64,000 nt of DNA from Nocardia otitidiscaviarum NBRC 14405 (lineage in GTDB: Bacteria > Actinomycetota > Actinomycetes > Mycobacteriales > Mycobacteriaceae), in the NCBI RefSeq assembly GCF_000308635.1, contig NZ_BAGD01000107.1, positions 1 to 64,000 on the forward strand. Reading direction: 5' to 3'. This document shows, piece after piece, positions 43,953 through 52,855 of the stretch. Position numbers and translations under genes: made by a program. The notes below the pieces were generated by a model, which did no database searches, had not been told where the DNA came from, and saw only the letters and a program-made list of their open reading frames with translations. Each line of letters starts with the position of its first letter. Position 1 is the first letter of the stretch.

Positions 43953-44750
43953 ATGAACAACCTCCATCGCGAACTCGCGCCGATCACCTCCGCGGCCTGG
44001 GCGGCCATCGAGGAGGAGGCGACGCGAACCTTCAAGCGGCACATCGCCGGTCGCCGCGTGGTCGATCTGTCGGGTCCGCACGGGGCCGACTTCAACGCGG
44101 TCGGCCTGGGCCGCACCACCGTCATCAACCCGCCCGACGAGGGTGTGCAGGCGCGGCAGCGGCTGGTGGCTCCGCTGGTGGAGCTGCGCGTGCCGTTCAG
44201 CCTGACCCGCGAGGAACTCGACAATGTGGAACGCGGTGCGAACGACACCGACCTGGACGCGGTGAAGGACGCCGCCAAGAAGATCGCCTTCGCCGAGGAC
44301 CGCGCCATCTTCGAGGGCTACCCGGCCGCCGCCATCACCGGCATCCGATCCGGTACCTCCAATGAGCCGGTGAAGCTGCCCGGCGACCCGCGCCTGGTCC
44401 CGGAGACGATCGCGCAGGCGCTGAGCAAGCTGCGCCTGGGCGGTGTGGACGGCCCGTACTCGGTGCTGCTGTCGGCCGACCTGTACACGGCGGTCAGCGA
44501 GACCTCCGACCACGGCCACCCGATCCGCACCCATATCGAACGCCTCATCGACGGCCAGATCATCTGGGCCCCCGCCATCGACGGCGCTTTCGTCCTGACC
44601 ACCCGCGGCGGCGACTTCGACCTGCAACTGGGCCAAGACCTCTCCATCGGCTACCTGTCCCACGACGCCAATACGGTGGAGCTGTACTTCCAGGAGAGCC
44701 TGACCTTCCTGGTGTACACCGCCGAGGCCGCGGTCCCACTGGAAGCCTGA
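43953..44750 (+). CDS. Encapsulin nanocompartment shell protein (family 1)
   Basis: HK97-fold shell protein of 265 residues, the length of mycobacterial Cfp29. Typical segments: MNNLHRELAPITSAAWAAIE N-terminal cargo-binding helix, AGRRVVDLSGPHG, INPPDEGVQARQRLVAPLVE, YPAAAITGI, and the C-terminal LSIGYLSHDANTVELYFQES. Sixty copies form a shell of about 24 nm in characterised homologues. The start ATG 43953 has AAGGAG upstream, three bases after the DyP stop. The preceding DyP is the cargo. Confidence 0.96.
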   Translation: MNNLHRELAPITSAAWAAIEEEATRTFKRHIAGRRVVDLSGPHGADFNAVGLGRTTVINPPDEGVQARQRLVAPLVELRVPFSLTREELDNVERGANDTDLDAVKDAAKKIAFAEDRAIFEGYPAAAITGIRSGTSNEPVKLPGDPRLVPETIAQALSKLRLGGVDGPYSVLLSADLYTAVSETSDHGHPIRTHIERLIDGQIIWAPAIDGAFVLTTRGGDFDLQLGQDLSIGYLSHDANTVELYFQESLTFLVYTAEAAVPLEA

Positions 44751-44834
44751 GCATCGGGGTACCGCGGAAACCGGTCAGCCGGGTGGGGTGAATACCCGGT
44801 ACGGTGGCGCGGAACGATGGATGCGGGAGGCGCG

Positions 44835-45368
44835 ATGACCACGGTGGTGCGAGCCGGGGTGGTACCGCGTCGGCGCGCGGCGACGTACGGGTCGATGGGT
44901 GCGCTCGCCCTGGTGGCGGTCTGCGGGGCGACGGTGGCGGCGTTCGGGGTGAACCGGGTGTTCACCGGTATCGCGGTGGGAGCCGTCGCGGCCGTCGCCC
45001 TGCTGCTGGCGCTGTTCAAGCGCGACGGGGTGGCGCTCGGCGAGGACGCCATCGTGCGGCGGACGCCGTGGTCGGCGGAGACCATCGCCTGGGATCGGGT
45101 GGTGGCGGGCCGCTTCGCGCTCGACGAGCACGGCCGCTGGGCGCTGGCGCTGGATCTCAACGGGGGTGGGGAGCCGCACGGTGAACTGGTGTTGCTGTCG
45201 ATTCCCCCGGTGGTGCGGCCCATTGCCAACGCCTACGACATGCGCAAGCGCGAGCAGGTCGGCGAGATCCGGACCATGCTGCGGCACAAGCGTATTCCGG
45301 TGACCGTCCTGCCCGAGATCGCCGACGCGCTGACCCGGCACTGGAAGTTGGCCCCGCCCACGCACTGA
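44835..45368 (+). CDS. Small membrane protein with PH-like domain
   Basis: A 177-residue protein. Two hydrophobic helices near the N-terminus (about 20-60: LALVAVCGATVAAFG and IAVGAVAAVALLLALF) are followed by a soluble domain resembling bacterial PH domains (about 65-170), with TIAWDRVVAGRFALDEHGRW. It probably sits in the cytoplasmic membrane with the domain inside. Function unknown. ATG 44835 has GGGAGG four bases upstream; ATG 44817 is the alternative. Confidence 0.7.
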   Translation: MTTVVRAGVVPRRRAATYGSMGALALVAVCGATVAAFGVNRVFTGIAVGAVAAVALLLALFKRDGVALGEDAIVRRTPWSAETIAWDRVVAGRFALDEHGRWALALDLNGGGEPHGELVLLSIPPVVRPIANAYDMRKREQVGEIRTMLRHKRIPVTVLPEIADALTRHWKLAPPTH

Positions 45369-45396
45369 GCCGTCGGCGCTCCCTAAGCTGGTTCGG

Positions 45397-45792
45397 GTGA
45401 TTCGCACCGCTGCCCTGGCTCATATCCGCGATCGCCGTCTCATTCAGGCCCGATCGGTCGGCAAGGACGTCTTCTACATGGCGGGCGGCAAGATCGATCC
45501 GGGCGAGACGCCGGAGGCCGCGCTGCACCGCGAGATCCGCGAGGAACTCGGTGTGGGCGTGACGGCGGTGAACGAACTCGGCGTCTTCCGCGCGGAGGCG
45601 TACGGCCACACCCCGGGCACCCGGCTGCACATGACCTGCTTCACCGCCGAACTCACCGACGATCCGCGGCCCAGCAGCGAAATCGCCGAGATCCGCTACT
45701 TCACGGTCGCCGAATACGCCGCCATGCCGCACGTCGCCCCCGGCTCCCTCATGGTCTTCCACCACCTGCGCGACCTCGACCTCATCGACTGA
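45397..45792 (+). CDS. NUDIX hydrolase
   Basis: A 131-residue protein with an intact Nudix box, GGKIDPGETPEAALHREIRE followed by ELGV (about residues 29-52), for hydrolysis of nucleoside diphosphate derivatives. The substrate cannot be predicted from sequence. GTG 45397 lies seven bases after TAAGCT (45384-45389). Its 3' end overlaps the convergent MFS gene by 11 bp. Confidence 0.92.
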   Translation: MIRTAALAHIRDRRLIQARSVGKDVFYMAGGKIDPGETPEAALHREIREELGVGVTAVNELGVFRAEAYGHTPGTRLHMTCFTAELTDDPRPSSEIAEIRYFTVAEYAAMPHVAPGSLMVFHHLRDLDLID

Positions 45793-47404
45793 CCGGAGTC
45801 TCGGGCGGCCGGTGCGGGATCCGGGTGGCGGCGGCCAGGCCCAGCAGCAGGAAGATCGTGGCGGCCAGCAGGGTGGTGCGGGTGGCGTCGGTGAAGCCTT
45901 GGAGCAGGGCGTTCAGCACCTCGGTGACACCTTCGTGTTCGCGGACGCCCGCGATGGCGCCGCCCGCCGATTCCCGGGTGGCGGTGGCGATCGTGTCGGC
46001 GGCCTCCTCGGGCAGGTTCGGCACCGCGGCCAGCCGTTCGGCCAGATCGTGGCCGAGCGCCACCGACAGCAGACCGCCCACCACGGCCGTGCCGAAGGCC
46101 GAGCCGACCTGGCGCACCGTGCTCTGGGTGGCCGATCCCTGCCCGGAGTTCTCCGGCGGCACCTCCCCCAGCACCGTCCCGGTGAGCTGCGCCGACGCCA
46201 TACCGAGCCCGATGCCGTAGACGGCGAGCATGCCCGCCAGCCACCACGCCGAAATATCCGGCGTCACGAACAACGCGGTCGCCGCCACCGCGACCGCCTC
46301 CAACCCCAGCCCGATCTGCACCACCCGCACCGGTCCGTACCTGCGCACCAGTCCTTCGGCGATCCCGGCGGCCAGGAACGCGCCGGCCGCCATGCCCGCG
46401 AGCACATAACCGGCCTGGAGCGTGGACAGCCCCAGCACATTCACCATGAACAGCGGCAGCACGAACAGCAGACCGAATTCGCCCAGCGCCACCGCGAAGG
46501 CGGCGACATTGCCCCACCGGAAACTCGGAATGCGGAACAGCGCGGGGTCCAGCAGCGCCGAGCGACCGATCAGGATGCGATGCCGCTCCCAGCGCACGAA
46601 GAGCCCCAGCGCCAGCACGCCCAGGGCCAGCAGCACCGGAACCGGTGATATCGGCGCATCGGCCGACCAGGTGAACCCCAGCAGCGGGAACTCTCGCAGC
46701 GGCTGCCACCACCCGTAGCTCTGTCCTTCGATGAGGGCGAACACCACGAGCGCGAAACCCGCTGCGCTGAGCAGGAAGCCATCGACGTCGAGACCGGGCG
46801 CGGCCTTGCCCATCCGGGTCTCGGGAACGAACAGCAGCAGCCCGACCAGCACCACCGCCCCGAACGGGATGTTGACCAGGAAGATCCACGGCCAGGTGTG
46901 GTCGGTGGTCAGCCAGCCGCCGAGCAGCGGCCCGATGGCGGCCACTCCGGAGATGACCGATCCCCACACCGCGAACGCGATCACGCGATCCCGCCCACGG
47001 AAGATCGCGTTCATGGTGGCGAGGGTTCCAGGCAGCACCGCCGCCGCGCCGACACCCTGCACGATGCGCCCCCAGATGAGCGGCCCGGCGCTGGTCGCGG
47101 CGGCGGCGAGCAGACTGCCCGCCACGAAGATCACCACGCCGAGGGCGAAGAGCCGTCGACGGCCGAGCCGGTCACCGAGCCGTCCGCCGGTGATCAGCAG
47201 CGCGGCCAGCACCACCGCGTAGACGCTGGTGATCCATTGCGCCTGAGTGAAATTCAGGTGCAGATCGGCGATGATCACCGGCAGTGAGACCGCCACGATG
47301 GTGCCGTCCAGCACCACCATGGACAGTCCCAGCGCCAGCACCGCCAGCGCCAGCCATTTCCGCGCACCCGCTGGCGTCGCGGCCTCCAGCTCCACTTCCG
47401 ACAT
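45782..47404 (-). CDS. MFS drug efflux transporter, DHA2 (EmrB/QacA) type, 14 membrane helices
   Basis: A 540-residue proton-coupled exporter. Signatures: VVLDGTIVAVSLPVI in helix 1, GRLGDRLGRRRLFALG between helices 2 and 3 (motif A), GSVISGVAAIGPLLGGWL (motif C, drug antiporter). Fourteen hydrophobic helices fit the DHA2 group. ATG 47404 has GGGGAG upstream; the frame to 47509 adds an unlikely N-terminal tail. Substrates are unknown; family members export antibiotics and dyes. Confidence 0.92.
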   Translation of the reverse strand: MSEVELEAATPAGARKWLALAVLALGLSMVVLDGTIVAVSLPVIIADLHLNFTQAQWITSVYAVVLAALLITGGRLGDRLGRRRLFALGVVIFVAGSLLAAAATSAGPLIWGRIVQGVGAAAVLPGTLATMNAIFRGRDRVIAFAVWGSVISGVAAIGPLLGGWLTTDHTWPWIFLVNIPFGAVVLVGLLLFVPETRMGKAAPGLDVDGFLLSAAGFALVVFALIEGQSYGWWQPLREFPLLGFTWSADAPISPVPVLLALGVLALGLFVRWERHRILIGRSALLDPALFRIPSFRWGNVAAFAVALGEFGLLFVLPLFMVNVLGLSTLQAGYVLAGMAAGAFLAAGIAEGLVRRYGPVRVVQIGLGLEAVAVAATALFVTPDISAWWLAGMLAVYGIGLGMASAQLTGTVLGEVPPENSGQGSATQSTVRQVGSAFGTAVVGGLLSVALGHDLAERLAAVPNLPEEAADTIATATRESAGGAIAGVREHEGVTEVLNALLQGFTDATRTTLLAATIFLLLGLAAATRIPHRPPETPVSR

Positions 47405-47649
47405 TCGTCGCTCCCCAGGGTCGGGCAAGTCGTGTAGTCGTGCTGATGGTTCGCCACTCACTCCAGGCGGCGACGGAACCCGGTCCAGTGTAGCGGCGAA
47501 AAGTCCCATTCAAGAGCTTCGATAACGATTCCGAACACGTTGTGCTGCACATTTGCCAGAACACCCACCGACGGGTCGGAATGATGCCGGGAGGTTGCGC
47601 CCGACTTCTCCAGGGACAGCGCACCCGTCGATCGGATACGTTGAGAGAC

Positions 47650-49368
47650 GTGTCGATGATGAAGGGCGCCAATGTTCCGGTGCCGAGTTCCGCGGTCCGC
47701 GTGGAGTTGGGGTGGCAGTCGGGTCCCGGGGTTCCGGATGCCGACGCATCGGCCCTGCTCCTGATGTCATCGGGCAAGGTGCGCTCCGATGCCGATTTCG
47801 TGTTCTACAACCAGCGGCAGCATCCGTCGGGTGCGGTCAACCACGAGGGCAAGCAGCAGGGGACGCAGGTCACCGATGTGCTCTCGGTGCGGCTGACCCA
47901 GGTGGAGCCGCAGATCGAGAAGATCGTCATCGCCGCCTCCTCCGACGGCGGCACCTTCTCCCAACTGCGCGGCCTGCACGTGCGGGTGGTGGACGCCGAT
48001 TCCGGTGCGGAGGTGGCCCGTTTCGACAGCACCGACGCCACCTCCGAAACCGCCTTCGTCCTCGGCGAGCTCTACCGCCGCCAGGGTGCGTGGAAGTTCC
48101 GCGCGGTCGGCCAGGGTTACGCGTCCGGACTGGCAGGTCTGGCAACGGATTTCGGCATCTCCGTCGACGATGCCCCGGCGCAACCGCAACCGGGCACCCC
48201 GCAGCCGCAACCGACTCCGACACAGCCACCACCGATCCCGACACAACCGCAACCGGACCCGGCATCCCAGTCCGGACTTCCCCCACAGCCGTCCCAGTTC
48301 AACACCCCACCGCCCCAGCCGTTTACGCCCGCCGCGGCTCCGGGCTACCCACCGCCGGGCCAGCAGCCGGTACCGCCTGGCCAGCAGTACCCCCCGCCGC
48401 CCAGCCACGGCCAGCAGTACCCATCGCCTCCGCCACCGGGCTACCCCTCCGACCCGCACGGACAGCCCGGCCAGGCCCCCGGCTATCCGCCGCCCGGCCA
48501 GCCCGGCTACCCCATGCCGCCGGGGCAGCATCAGTCCGGCCCACAGGGCTACCCCGCACCGCCCGGCCAACACCACACCGGCCCACAGGGCTACCCGACA
48601 CCCCCGGGCCAGCAGCAGACCGGCCCGCAGGGCTATCCGGCCCCGCCCGGCCAGTACCCGCCGCCGAATTCCGGCCAGCACCAACCACCGTCGGCACCGG
48701 CCCCCGGTCAGTCCGCGCCCACGCCGCCGGTCAACCTGGGCAAGATCTCGCTGACCAAGGAGGCACCGGCGGTCTCGCTCACCAAGCAGGGTGCGAATTC
48801 CGGTGTGATGCGGGTGAATCTGAACTGGACCGTGCCGAACGCGCCGACCGGGCTGTTCGGCCGTCGTCGCGGCGGCAGCGGCGGCCTGGATCTGGACCTG
48901 TGCTGCTTCTGGGAGCTCACCGACGGTTCCAAGGGCTGCATCAGCCCGCTCGACACCATGGGCAACCTGCACCGCGCGCCGTTCATCGAGCTGGATCAGG
49001 ACGACCGCAGCGGCGCGAGCGCCGGTGGGGAGAACCTGTCCATCAATCTCGACCACACCGCCCAGTTCCGCCGCATTCTGGTGTTCGCCTCGCTCTACGA
49101 GGGCGCGAACGACTTCCGCGGCGTGCACGCCACCGCCACCCTCTACCCGGTCGGCTCCCAGCCGATCGAAATGACGGTGGACGGCTGCGTGGACGATTCC
49201 CGCGAAATGGTGCTCGCTCTGATCGAGAACATCAACGGCGAGTTGGTGGTTCGCCGCGAGGGCGTCTTCGTGCGCCCGCCACAGGGCCGCAAGTACTGGG
49301 GCAAGCTGGCGGTGGATCAGGCCTACCGCTGGGAACTCAAGTGGGGCACCTCCAAGGGCAAGTCCTGA
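47650..49368 (+). CDS. TerD-TerD stress protein with Pro/Gln/Tyr-rich repeat linker
   Basis: About 572 residues: an N-terminal TerD-family domain (about 1-160, with [20 protein letters not shown] and [14 protein letters not shown]), a long low-complexity linker (about 163-380), and a second TerD-like domain (about 385-568). The linker holds three 14-residue repeats of the form GPQGYPxPPGQ (48537-48660). TerD domains bind calcium and mark tellurite or general stress resistance; here no ter operon is nearby. GTG 47650 follows TACGTT (47637-47642) by seven bases; ATG 47656 is close. Confidence 0.85.
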   Translation: MSMMKGANVPVPSSAVRVELGWQSGPGVPDADASALLLMSSGKVRSDADFVFYNQRQHPSGAVNHEGKQQGTQVTDVLSVRLTQVEPQIEKIVIAASSDGGTFSQLRGLHVRVVDADSGAEVARFDSTDATSETAFVLGELYRRQGAWKFRAVGQGYASGLAGLATDFGISVDDAPAQPQPGTPQPQPTPTQPPPIPTQPQPDPASQSGLPPQPSQFNTPPPQPFTPAAAPGYPPPGQQPVPPGQQYPPPPSHGQQYPSPPPPGYPSDPHGQPGQAPGYPPPGQPGYPMPPGQHQSGPQGYPAPPGQHHTGPQGYPTPPGQQQTGPQGYPAPPGQYPPPNSGQHQPPSAPAPGQSAPTPPVNLGKISLTKEAPAVSLTKQGANSGVMRVNLNWTVPNAPTGLFGRRRGGSGGLDLDLCCFWELTDGSKGCISPLDTMGNLHRAPFIELDQDDRSGASAGGENLSINLDHTAQFRRILVFASLYEGANDFRGVHATATLYPVGSQPIEMTVDGCVDDSREMVLALIENINGELVVRREGVFVRPPQGRKYWGKLAVDQAYRWELKWGTSKGKS

Positions 49369-49369
49369 G

Positions 49370-50026
49370 TCAGGGCTGCTCGACCAGGTCGATGGCAGCG
49401 GCGCGGATCTCGCCCGCGTCGCCGTGCCAGCCCAGCAGATGCAGGATGGCGTCGGGGATCAACCGCTCGGCGTAGGCGGGTGGCGCTCCTTCGTCGGAGC
49501 GGATATTGATCACCGATTCGACGAGTCGGAAGGGCAGCAGTTCGCTGCCGGGTGCGGCGTCGCCCGATTCCGACACCACGCGCGCCGCCAGTGCCTCGTA
49601 GTGGCGGCGCAGCTCGTCGCGGCGCTCCCGGAAGGCCGCGAACCGAGGCGATCGCAGTTCCGGCAGCAGGTACAGCGCCCCCAGATTCCATCGCGCCGCG
49701 CACAGCTGTCGCACGTCGAACCAGGCCAGCGCGTAGAGCCGCACCACTGCGGGCTCCGGCCGCCGCGCCAATCGGTCCGCGAGTTCCAATGCCGCCGTGA
49801 TGGTTTCGGCCAGCAGAGCGTCGAGGATGTCGTCCTTGGCGGCGAAGTGGTGGTACAGCGACGCCTGCCTGATCCCGACCGCGTCGGCGATACCCCGGGT
49901 GGAGGTGCTGCCGTAGCCGTTGGCGGTGAACAGCTCGGCGGCGGCGTCGAGGATCTCGGCGCGCGGCGTCGTGCCCTGTCGGCGGCGGGGCTCGAGGCGG
50001 GGACGCCCGGGTCCGATATTGGTCAC
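49370..50026 (-). CDS. TetR-family regulator, divergent from the SSS permease operon
   Basis: A 218-residue regulator. Its HTH reads AEILDAAAELFTANGYGSTS and GIADAVGIRQASLYHHFAAK. The C-terminal ligand domain is long and ends near RAAAIDLVEQP. It faces the nitrogen-scavenging operon across 258 bp that contain two palindromes (50063-50073 and 50078-50097), so it probably represses that operon and itself. GTG 50026 has a GAGG upstream. The effector could be guanidine, urea or an intermediate (inference). Confidence 0.86.
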   Translation of the reverse strand: MTNIGPGRPRLEPRRRQGTTPRAEILDAAAELFTANGYGSTSTRGIADAVGIRQASLYHHFAAKDDILDALLAETITAALELADRLARRPEPAVVRLYALAWFDVRQLCAARWNLGALYLLPELRSPRFAAFRERRDELRRHYEALAARVVSESGDAAPGSELLPFRLVESVINIRSDEGAPPAYAERLIPDAILHLLGWHGDAGEIRAAAIDLVEQP

Positions 50027-50062
50027 GACCTCATTCTGTCCTACCCGGACTCATAGCCCATT

Positions 50063-50097
50063 TCACCAGGTGAGAGGTTTCTGTCATTCGATAGAAA
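50063..50097. promoter_or_regulatory. Candidate TetR operators
   Basis: TCACC-A-GGTGA, a perfect inverted repeat at 50063-50073, and the imperfect 20-bp palindrome TTTCTGTCATTCGATAGAAA at 50078-50097. Both lie between the tetR gene and the permease operon. A related TTTCAGTCGATAGG word occurs near 50177-50190. Confidence 0.45.
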
Positions 50098-50284
50098 TAT
50101 GCGCAACGCAGAAGTTACCGGCGGCCACGAGACGGATACACCGCCGTCACCACCGATGCCATCGCACGGCGAAAACTTTCAGTCGATAGGTATTCGCCTC
50201 GATGAAGGACCCGCCGATGGCCGCCCGATCGCTCCCAGAGCCACCCCATCCGTCCTGCGCCCCGTCCACCGGAGGGGGCCGAGC

Positions 50285-51817
50285 ATGATCGTCACCGGTA
50301 TCGCGATCAGCGTGGTCGCCGTCATCGCCATCGGCCTGTTCGTGGCCCGCAAGGTGGACGGCGACAGCACCAACTTCCTGGTCGCCGGACGCTCCCTGGC
50401 ACTGCCCCTGGTGGCGGCCGGCCTGATGGGCCAGGCCGTCGATTCCAATGCGACCCTGGGCAATACCGACCTCACCAGTTCCCTGGGCTTCTGGGCCGGG
50501 GCCTCGCTGCCACTGGGGCTGGGCCTGTGCCTGCTCATCACCGGCATCTTCTTCGCCGCACCGATGAACCGCATGGGCCTGCTCACCCTGCCCGACTTCT
50601 TCCGCATCAAATACGGCCGCGGCATCGAGCTGACCTCGTCGCTGCTGATGATCTTCAGCTTCTGCATTCTGCTGGCGGGCAACCTGGTGGCGGGCGGCTA
50701 CATCTTCGAGCGGTTCCTCGGCATCCCCTACACCGCGGGCGTGCTGCTCATCGTGACCATCGTGCTGTCCTACACCGTGGTCGGCGGCATGTTCAGCGAC
50801 GCCTACACCGCGCTGGCACAGATGCTGATCACCATTTTCGGCTCGCTGGCCCTGCTCATCTGGGTCGGCTCCACCATGGGTATCACCATTCCGGAGGGCA
50901 TGGGCCCCTTCGACTTCGGCCAGCTGACGAACACCTCCGAAGGCGCGCCGATCAACTGGGCGACCCTGATCTCGCTGGGCATCGGCGATATCGTCGCCAT
51001 CGACTTCATGCAGCGCATCTTCTCGGCGCGGTCGCCGCAGATCGCCCGGCGGGCCTGCTTCGTCGCCGCCGCGGGCACCGCCGTCGTCGGCGTGCCGTAC
51101 GCCATTGTGGCCCTGTCCATCTCGGGCGTGGTCGGCGACGGCGACGGGCCAATCCTGCTGCGCCTGCTGGCCGACCAGGCTCCGGCCGGACTCGCCATCC
51201 TGGTGCTGTCGGCCATTGTCGCGGCCTCCTGTTCGACGGCGAACGGGGCCATCCTCGGCACCGCCTCGGTGGCCACCCGCAATGTGGCCGGTCGACGCCG
51301 GGCCACCGACGCGGCCGGACACGACACCCTGCTGCGCCATGTGCGCTTCACCATGATCCCGGTGGTCGCGGTGGCGGTGCTGTTCGCGGTGCAGGTGCCG
51401 CAGACCGGCATTCTGCTGACGCTCGCCTTCGATCTCATGCTGGCCGGACTGATCGTGCCGTTCGTGGCGGCGCACATCACCGATCGGGTGAGCAGCGCGG
51501 CGGCGGCCGCGTCCATCATCGTCGGCCTCGGCACCCGGCTGGTGCTGTTCGTGCTCACCCCGACCGTGTACGGCGCGGAGAACACGCTGTGGCATATCGA
51601 CAACAGTCTCATCACCGCGAGTTTCGACGGCTGGCCGACCTTCATCGCCTTCCTGGCGGCGCTGGTGACCTTCCTGGTAGCCCTGGCGGTCTTCCCAGCC
51701 CGCCGGGAGCCGGTTGCCGCGGCGACCGCACCGCATCCGGCAGACCCGCGACCGGCCGACTCGCCGCCGGTCCCGGCGGACGCGGCCGCGCAGCCCGCCA
51801 CGGTGCCGACGACATGA
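50285..51817 (+). CDS. Sodium:solute symporter (SSS) family permease
   Basis: A 510-residue permease with 13 or so hydrophobic helices. The SSS fold is recognisable in GRSLALPLVAAGLMGQAVDS, IKYGRGIELTSSLLMIFSF and VLSYTVVGGMFSDAYTALAQ. It imports a solute with Na+ at the cytoplasmic membrane. Its operon suggests guanidine, urea or a related nitrogen compound as substrate (inference). GGAGGGGG lies just before ATG 50285. The stop overlaps the next small ORF by four bases. The C-terminal tail is Pro- and Ala-rich. Confidence 0.86.
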   Translation: MIVTGIAISVVAVIAIGLFVARKVDGDSTNFLVAGRSLALPLVAAGLMGQAVDSNATLGNTDLTSSLGFWAGASLPLGLGLCLLITGIFFAAPMNRMGLLTLPDFFRIKYGRGIELTSSLLMIFSFCILLAGNLVAGGYIFERFLGIPYTAGVLLIVTIVLSYTVVGGMFSDAYTALAQMLITIFGSLALLIWVGSTMGITIPEGMGPFDFGQLTNTSEGAPINWATLISLGIGDIVAIDFMQRIFSARSPQIARRACFVAAAGTAVVGVPYAIVALSISGVVGDGDGPILLRLLADQAPAGLAILVLSAIVAASCSTANGAILGTASVATRNVAGRRRATDAAGHDTLLRHVRFTMIPVVAVAVLFAVQVPQTGILLTLAFDLMLAGLIVPFVAAHITDRVSSAAAAASIIVGLGTRLVLFVLTPTVYGAENTLWHIDNSLITASFDGWPTFIAFLAALVTFLVALAVFPARREPVAAATAPHPADPRPADSPPVPADAAAQPATVPTT

Positions 51818-51969
51818 GGCGCGTGAGCACGCCGGACAGCGCCCTGCCGGGCCGCCCCGCCCGCGCCGTCATCATCACCGCGCTGCTGGAGCGGCTGCTC
51901 GTGTGGGCGGTCCACCGGGCGTCGGGCACGCCGCCGTCGGAGCGGCGACATCCCAGACACACCAACTGA
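51814..51969 (+). CDS. Small ORF (51 aa) coupled to the permease
   Basis: ATG 51814 overlaps the permease TGA as ATGA, so translation is coupled. The 51-residue product has an amphipathic hydrophobic stretch (RAVIITALLERLLVWAVHRA) that could attach to the membrane. I know no family. It might be a small subunit of the transporter. A hairpin follows before the next gene. Confidence 0.5.
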   Translation: MRRVSTPDSALPGRPARAVIITALLERLLVWAVHRASGTPPSERRHPRHTN

Positions 51970-51973
51970 TTCC

Positions 51974-52002
51974 GCCCACCCCGGCTGTCGTCCGGGGTGG
52001 GC
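51974..52002 (+). terminator. Intercistronic hairpin inside the operon
   Basis: GCCCACCCCGG (51974-51984) pairs perfectly with CCGGGGTGGGC (51992-52002) around a CTGTCGT loop. No T-run follows. It lies between the permease part and the enzyme part, and may lower readthrough, protect mRNA ends or mark a processing site. Confidence 0.55.
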
Positions 52003-52031
52003 AGCCATCCCGACTTGCGAAGGGAACCGAT

Positions 52032-52784
52032 ATGACAGGCACCGCATCCACCACCGAGGCACGGGCACACGCCAGATCACAGGCGGCGAGCGCGGCCATC
52101 GCCGGACCCGACCTGCCGGAAGGGATCGACGGCAGGACAGTCACCTTCGCCGCGCGTATTCCACCGGGCGGATACGCCACGGCGGTGCTCGGCCGGGGCA
52201 CCCGCCTGCGACTGGCCGATCCGGCGGGCGCGGCCTGTGCGCACCTGTTCCTGCTGCGCGCCGAAGCACCTTGGGAGCGGCTGAATGTCGCGGATACGGT
52301 GAAGGTGCCGTGGCAGGCGTACCTGAGGGCCGGGCATCCCCTGCTGTCGGACCAGGGCCGGGTGCTGGCGACCGTCGTATCCGACAGCTCCGGCCACCAC
52401 GACACCCTGTGCGGACCGAATGACGCGGCGCGGCAGCAACTTCGCCTCGCGGCGGCCAAGCACGGCCTGTCCCCGCGCGATCTCGGCCCCACGGTGTCGT
52501 TCTTCCGGGGCGTGCGTGTGGAAGCGGACGGCGCGTTGACCGCCACCGGCGGCGCGGGCGCGGGCGCGGCCGTCGACCTGCTCGTCCATCTGCCGGTGAC
52601 GCTGTTGATCGCCGCCGCCGCGCATCCGCTGGACGACACCCCGGTCACCGACCTGGATGTCGTCGCCTGGTCGGCCCCCGACGAGCTGACCCGGGTCCAC
52701 AACCCCGACCCGGAATACCGGCGCGCGGTGGAGAACACCGAAACCGCCTGGCGCGCCGCACATCCACGGGAGGCGATCGCATGA
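52032..52784 (+). CDS. DUF1989 protein, urea amidolyase-associated protein 1 (CgdA/CgdB-like)
   Basis: A 250-residue DUF1989 protein of the UAAP1 type. Such proteins, paired with UAAP2, were shown to form a carboxyguanidine deiminase that turns carboxyguanidine into allophanate. Features: YATAVLGRGTRLRLADPAGA, DTVKVPWQAYLRAGHPLLSD, SDSSGHHDTLCGPND, and FFRGVRVEADGAL near the end. ATG 52032 has an AGGGAA upstream. Its stop overlaps a 24-codon ORF leading to the partner subunit. Confidence 0.82.
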   Translation: MTGTASTTEARAHARSQAASAAIAGPDLPEGIDGRTVTFAARIPPGGYATAVLGRGTRLRLADPAGAACAHLFLLRAEAPWERLNVADTVKVPWQAYLRAGHPLLSDQGRVLATVVSDSSGHHDTLCGPNDAARQQLRLAAAKHGLSPRDLGPTVSFFRGVRVEADGALTATGGAGAGAAVDLLVHLPVTLLIAAAAHPLDDTPVTDLDVVAWSAPDELTRVHNPDPEYRRAVENTETAWRAAHPREAIA

Positions 52785-52855
52785 GCGGCCGGGTGAGCAG
52801 CCGACTCGGCGCGACCACACAGCGCCCCGATCATGCGCGAAAGGACACAGCATGA
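52781..52855 (+). CDS. Possible 24-codon bridging ORF
   Basis: ATG 52781 overlaps the UAAP1 stop, and its own TGA (52853-52855) overlaps the UAAP2 ATG, so the frame joins both genes by ATGA-type coupling. The peptide (MSGRVSSRLGATTQRPDHAR... ) has no family. It probably carries the ribosome across the gap rather than making a functional product. UAAP2's own AAAGGA site lies within it. Confidence 0.4.
   Translation: MSGRVSSRLGATTQRPDHARKDTA

Noticed and set aside
50027-50284. Guanidine riboswitch before the nitrogen operon
   Set aside because: I could not find the ykkC, mini-ykkC or guanidine-III conserved words; only palindromes remain.
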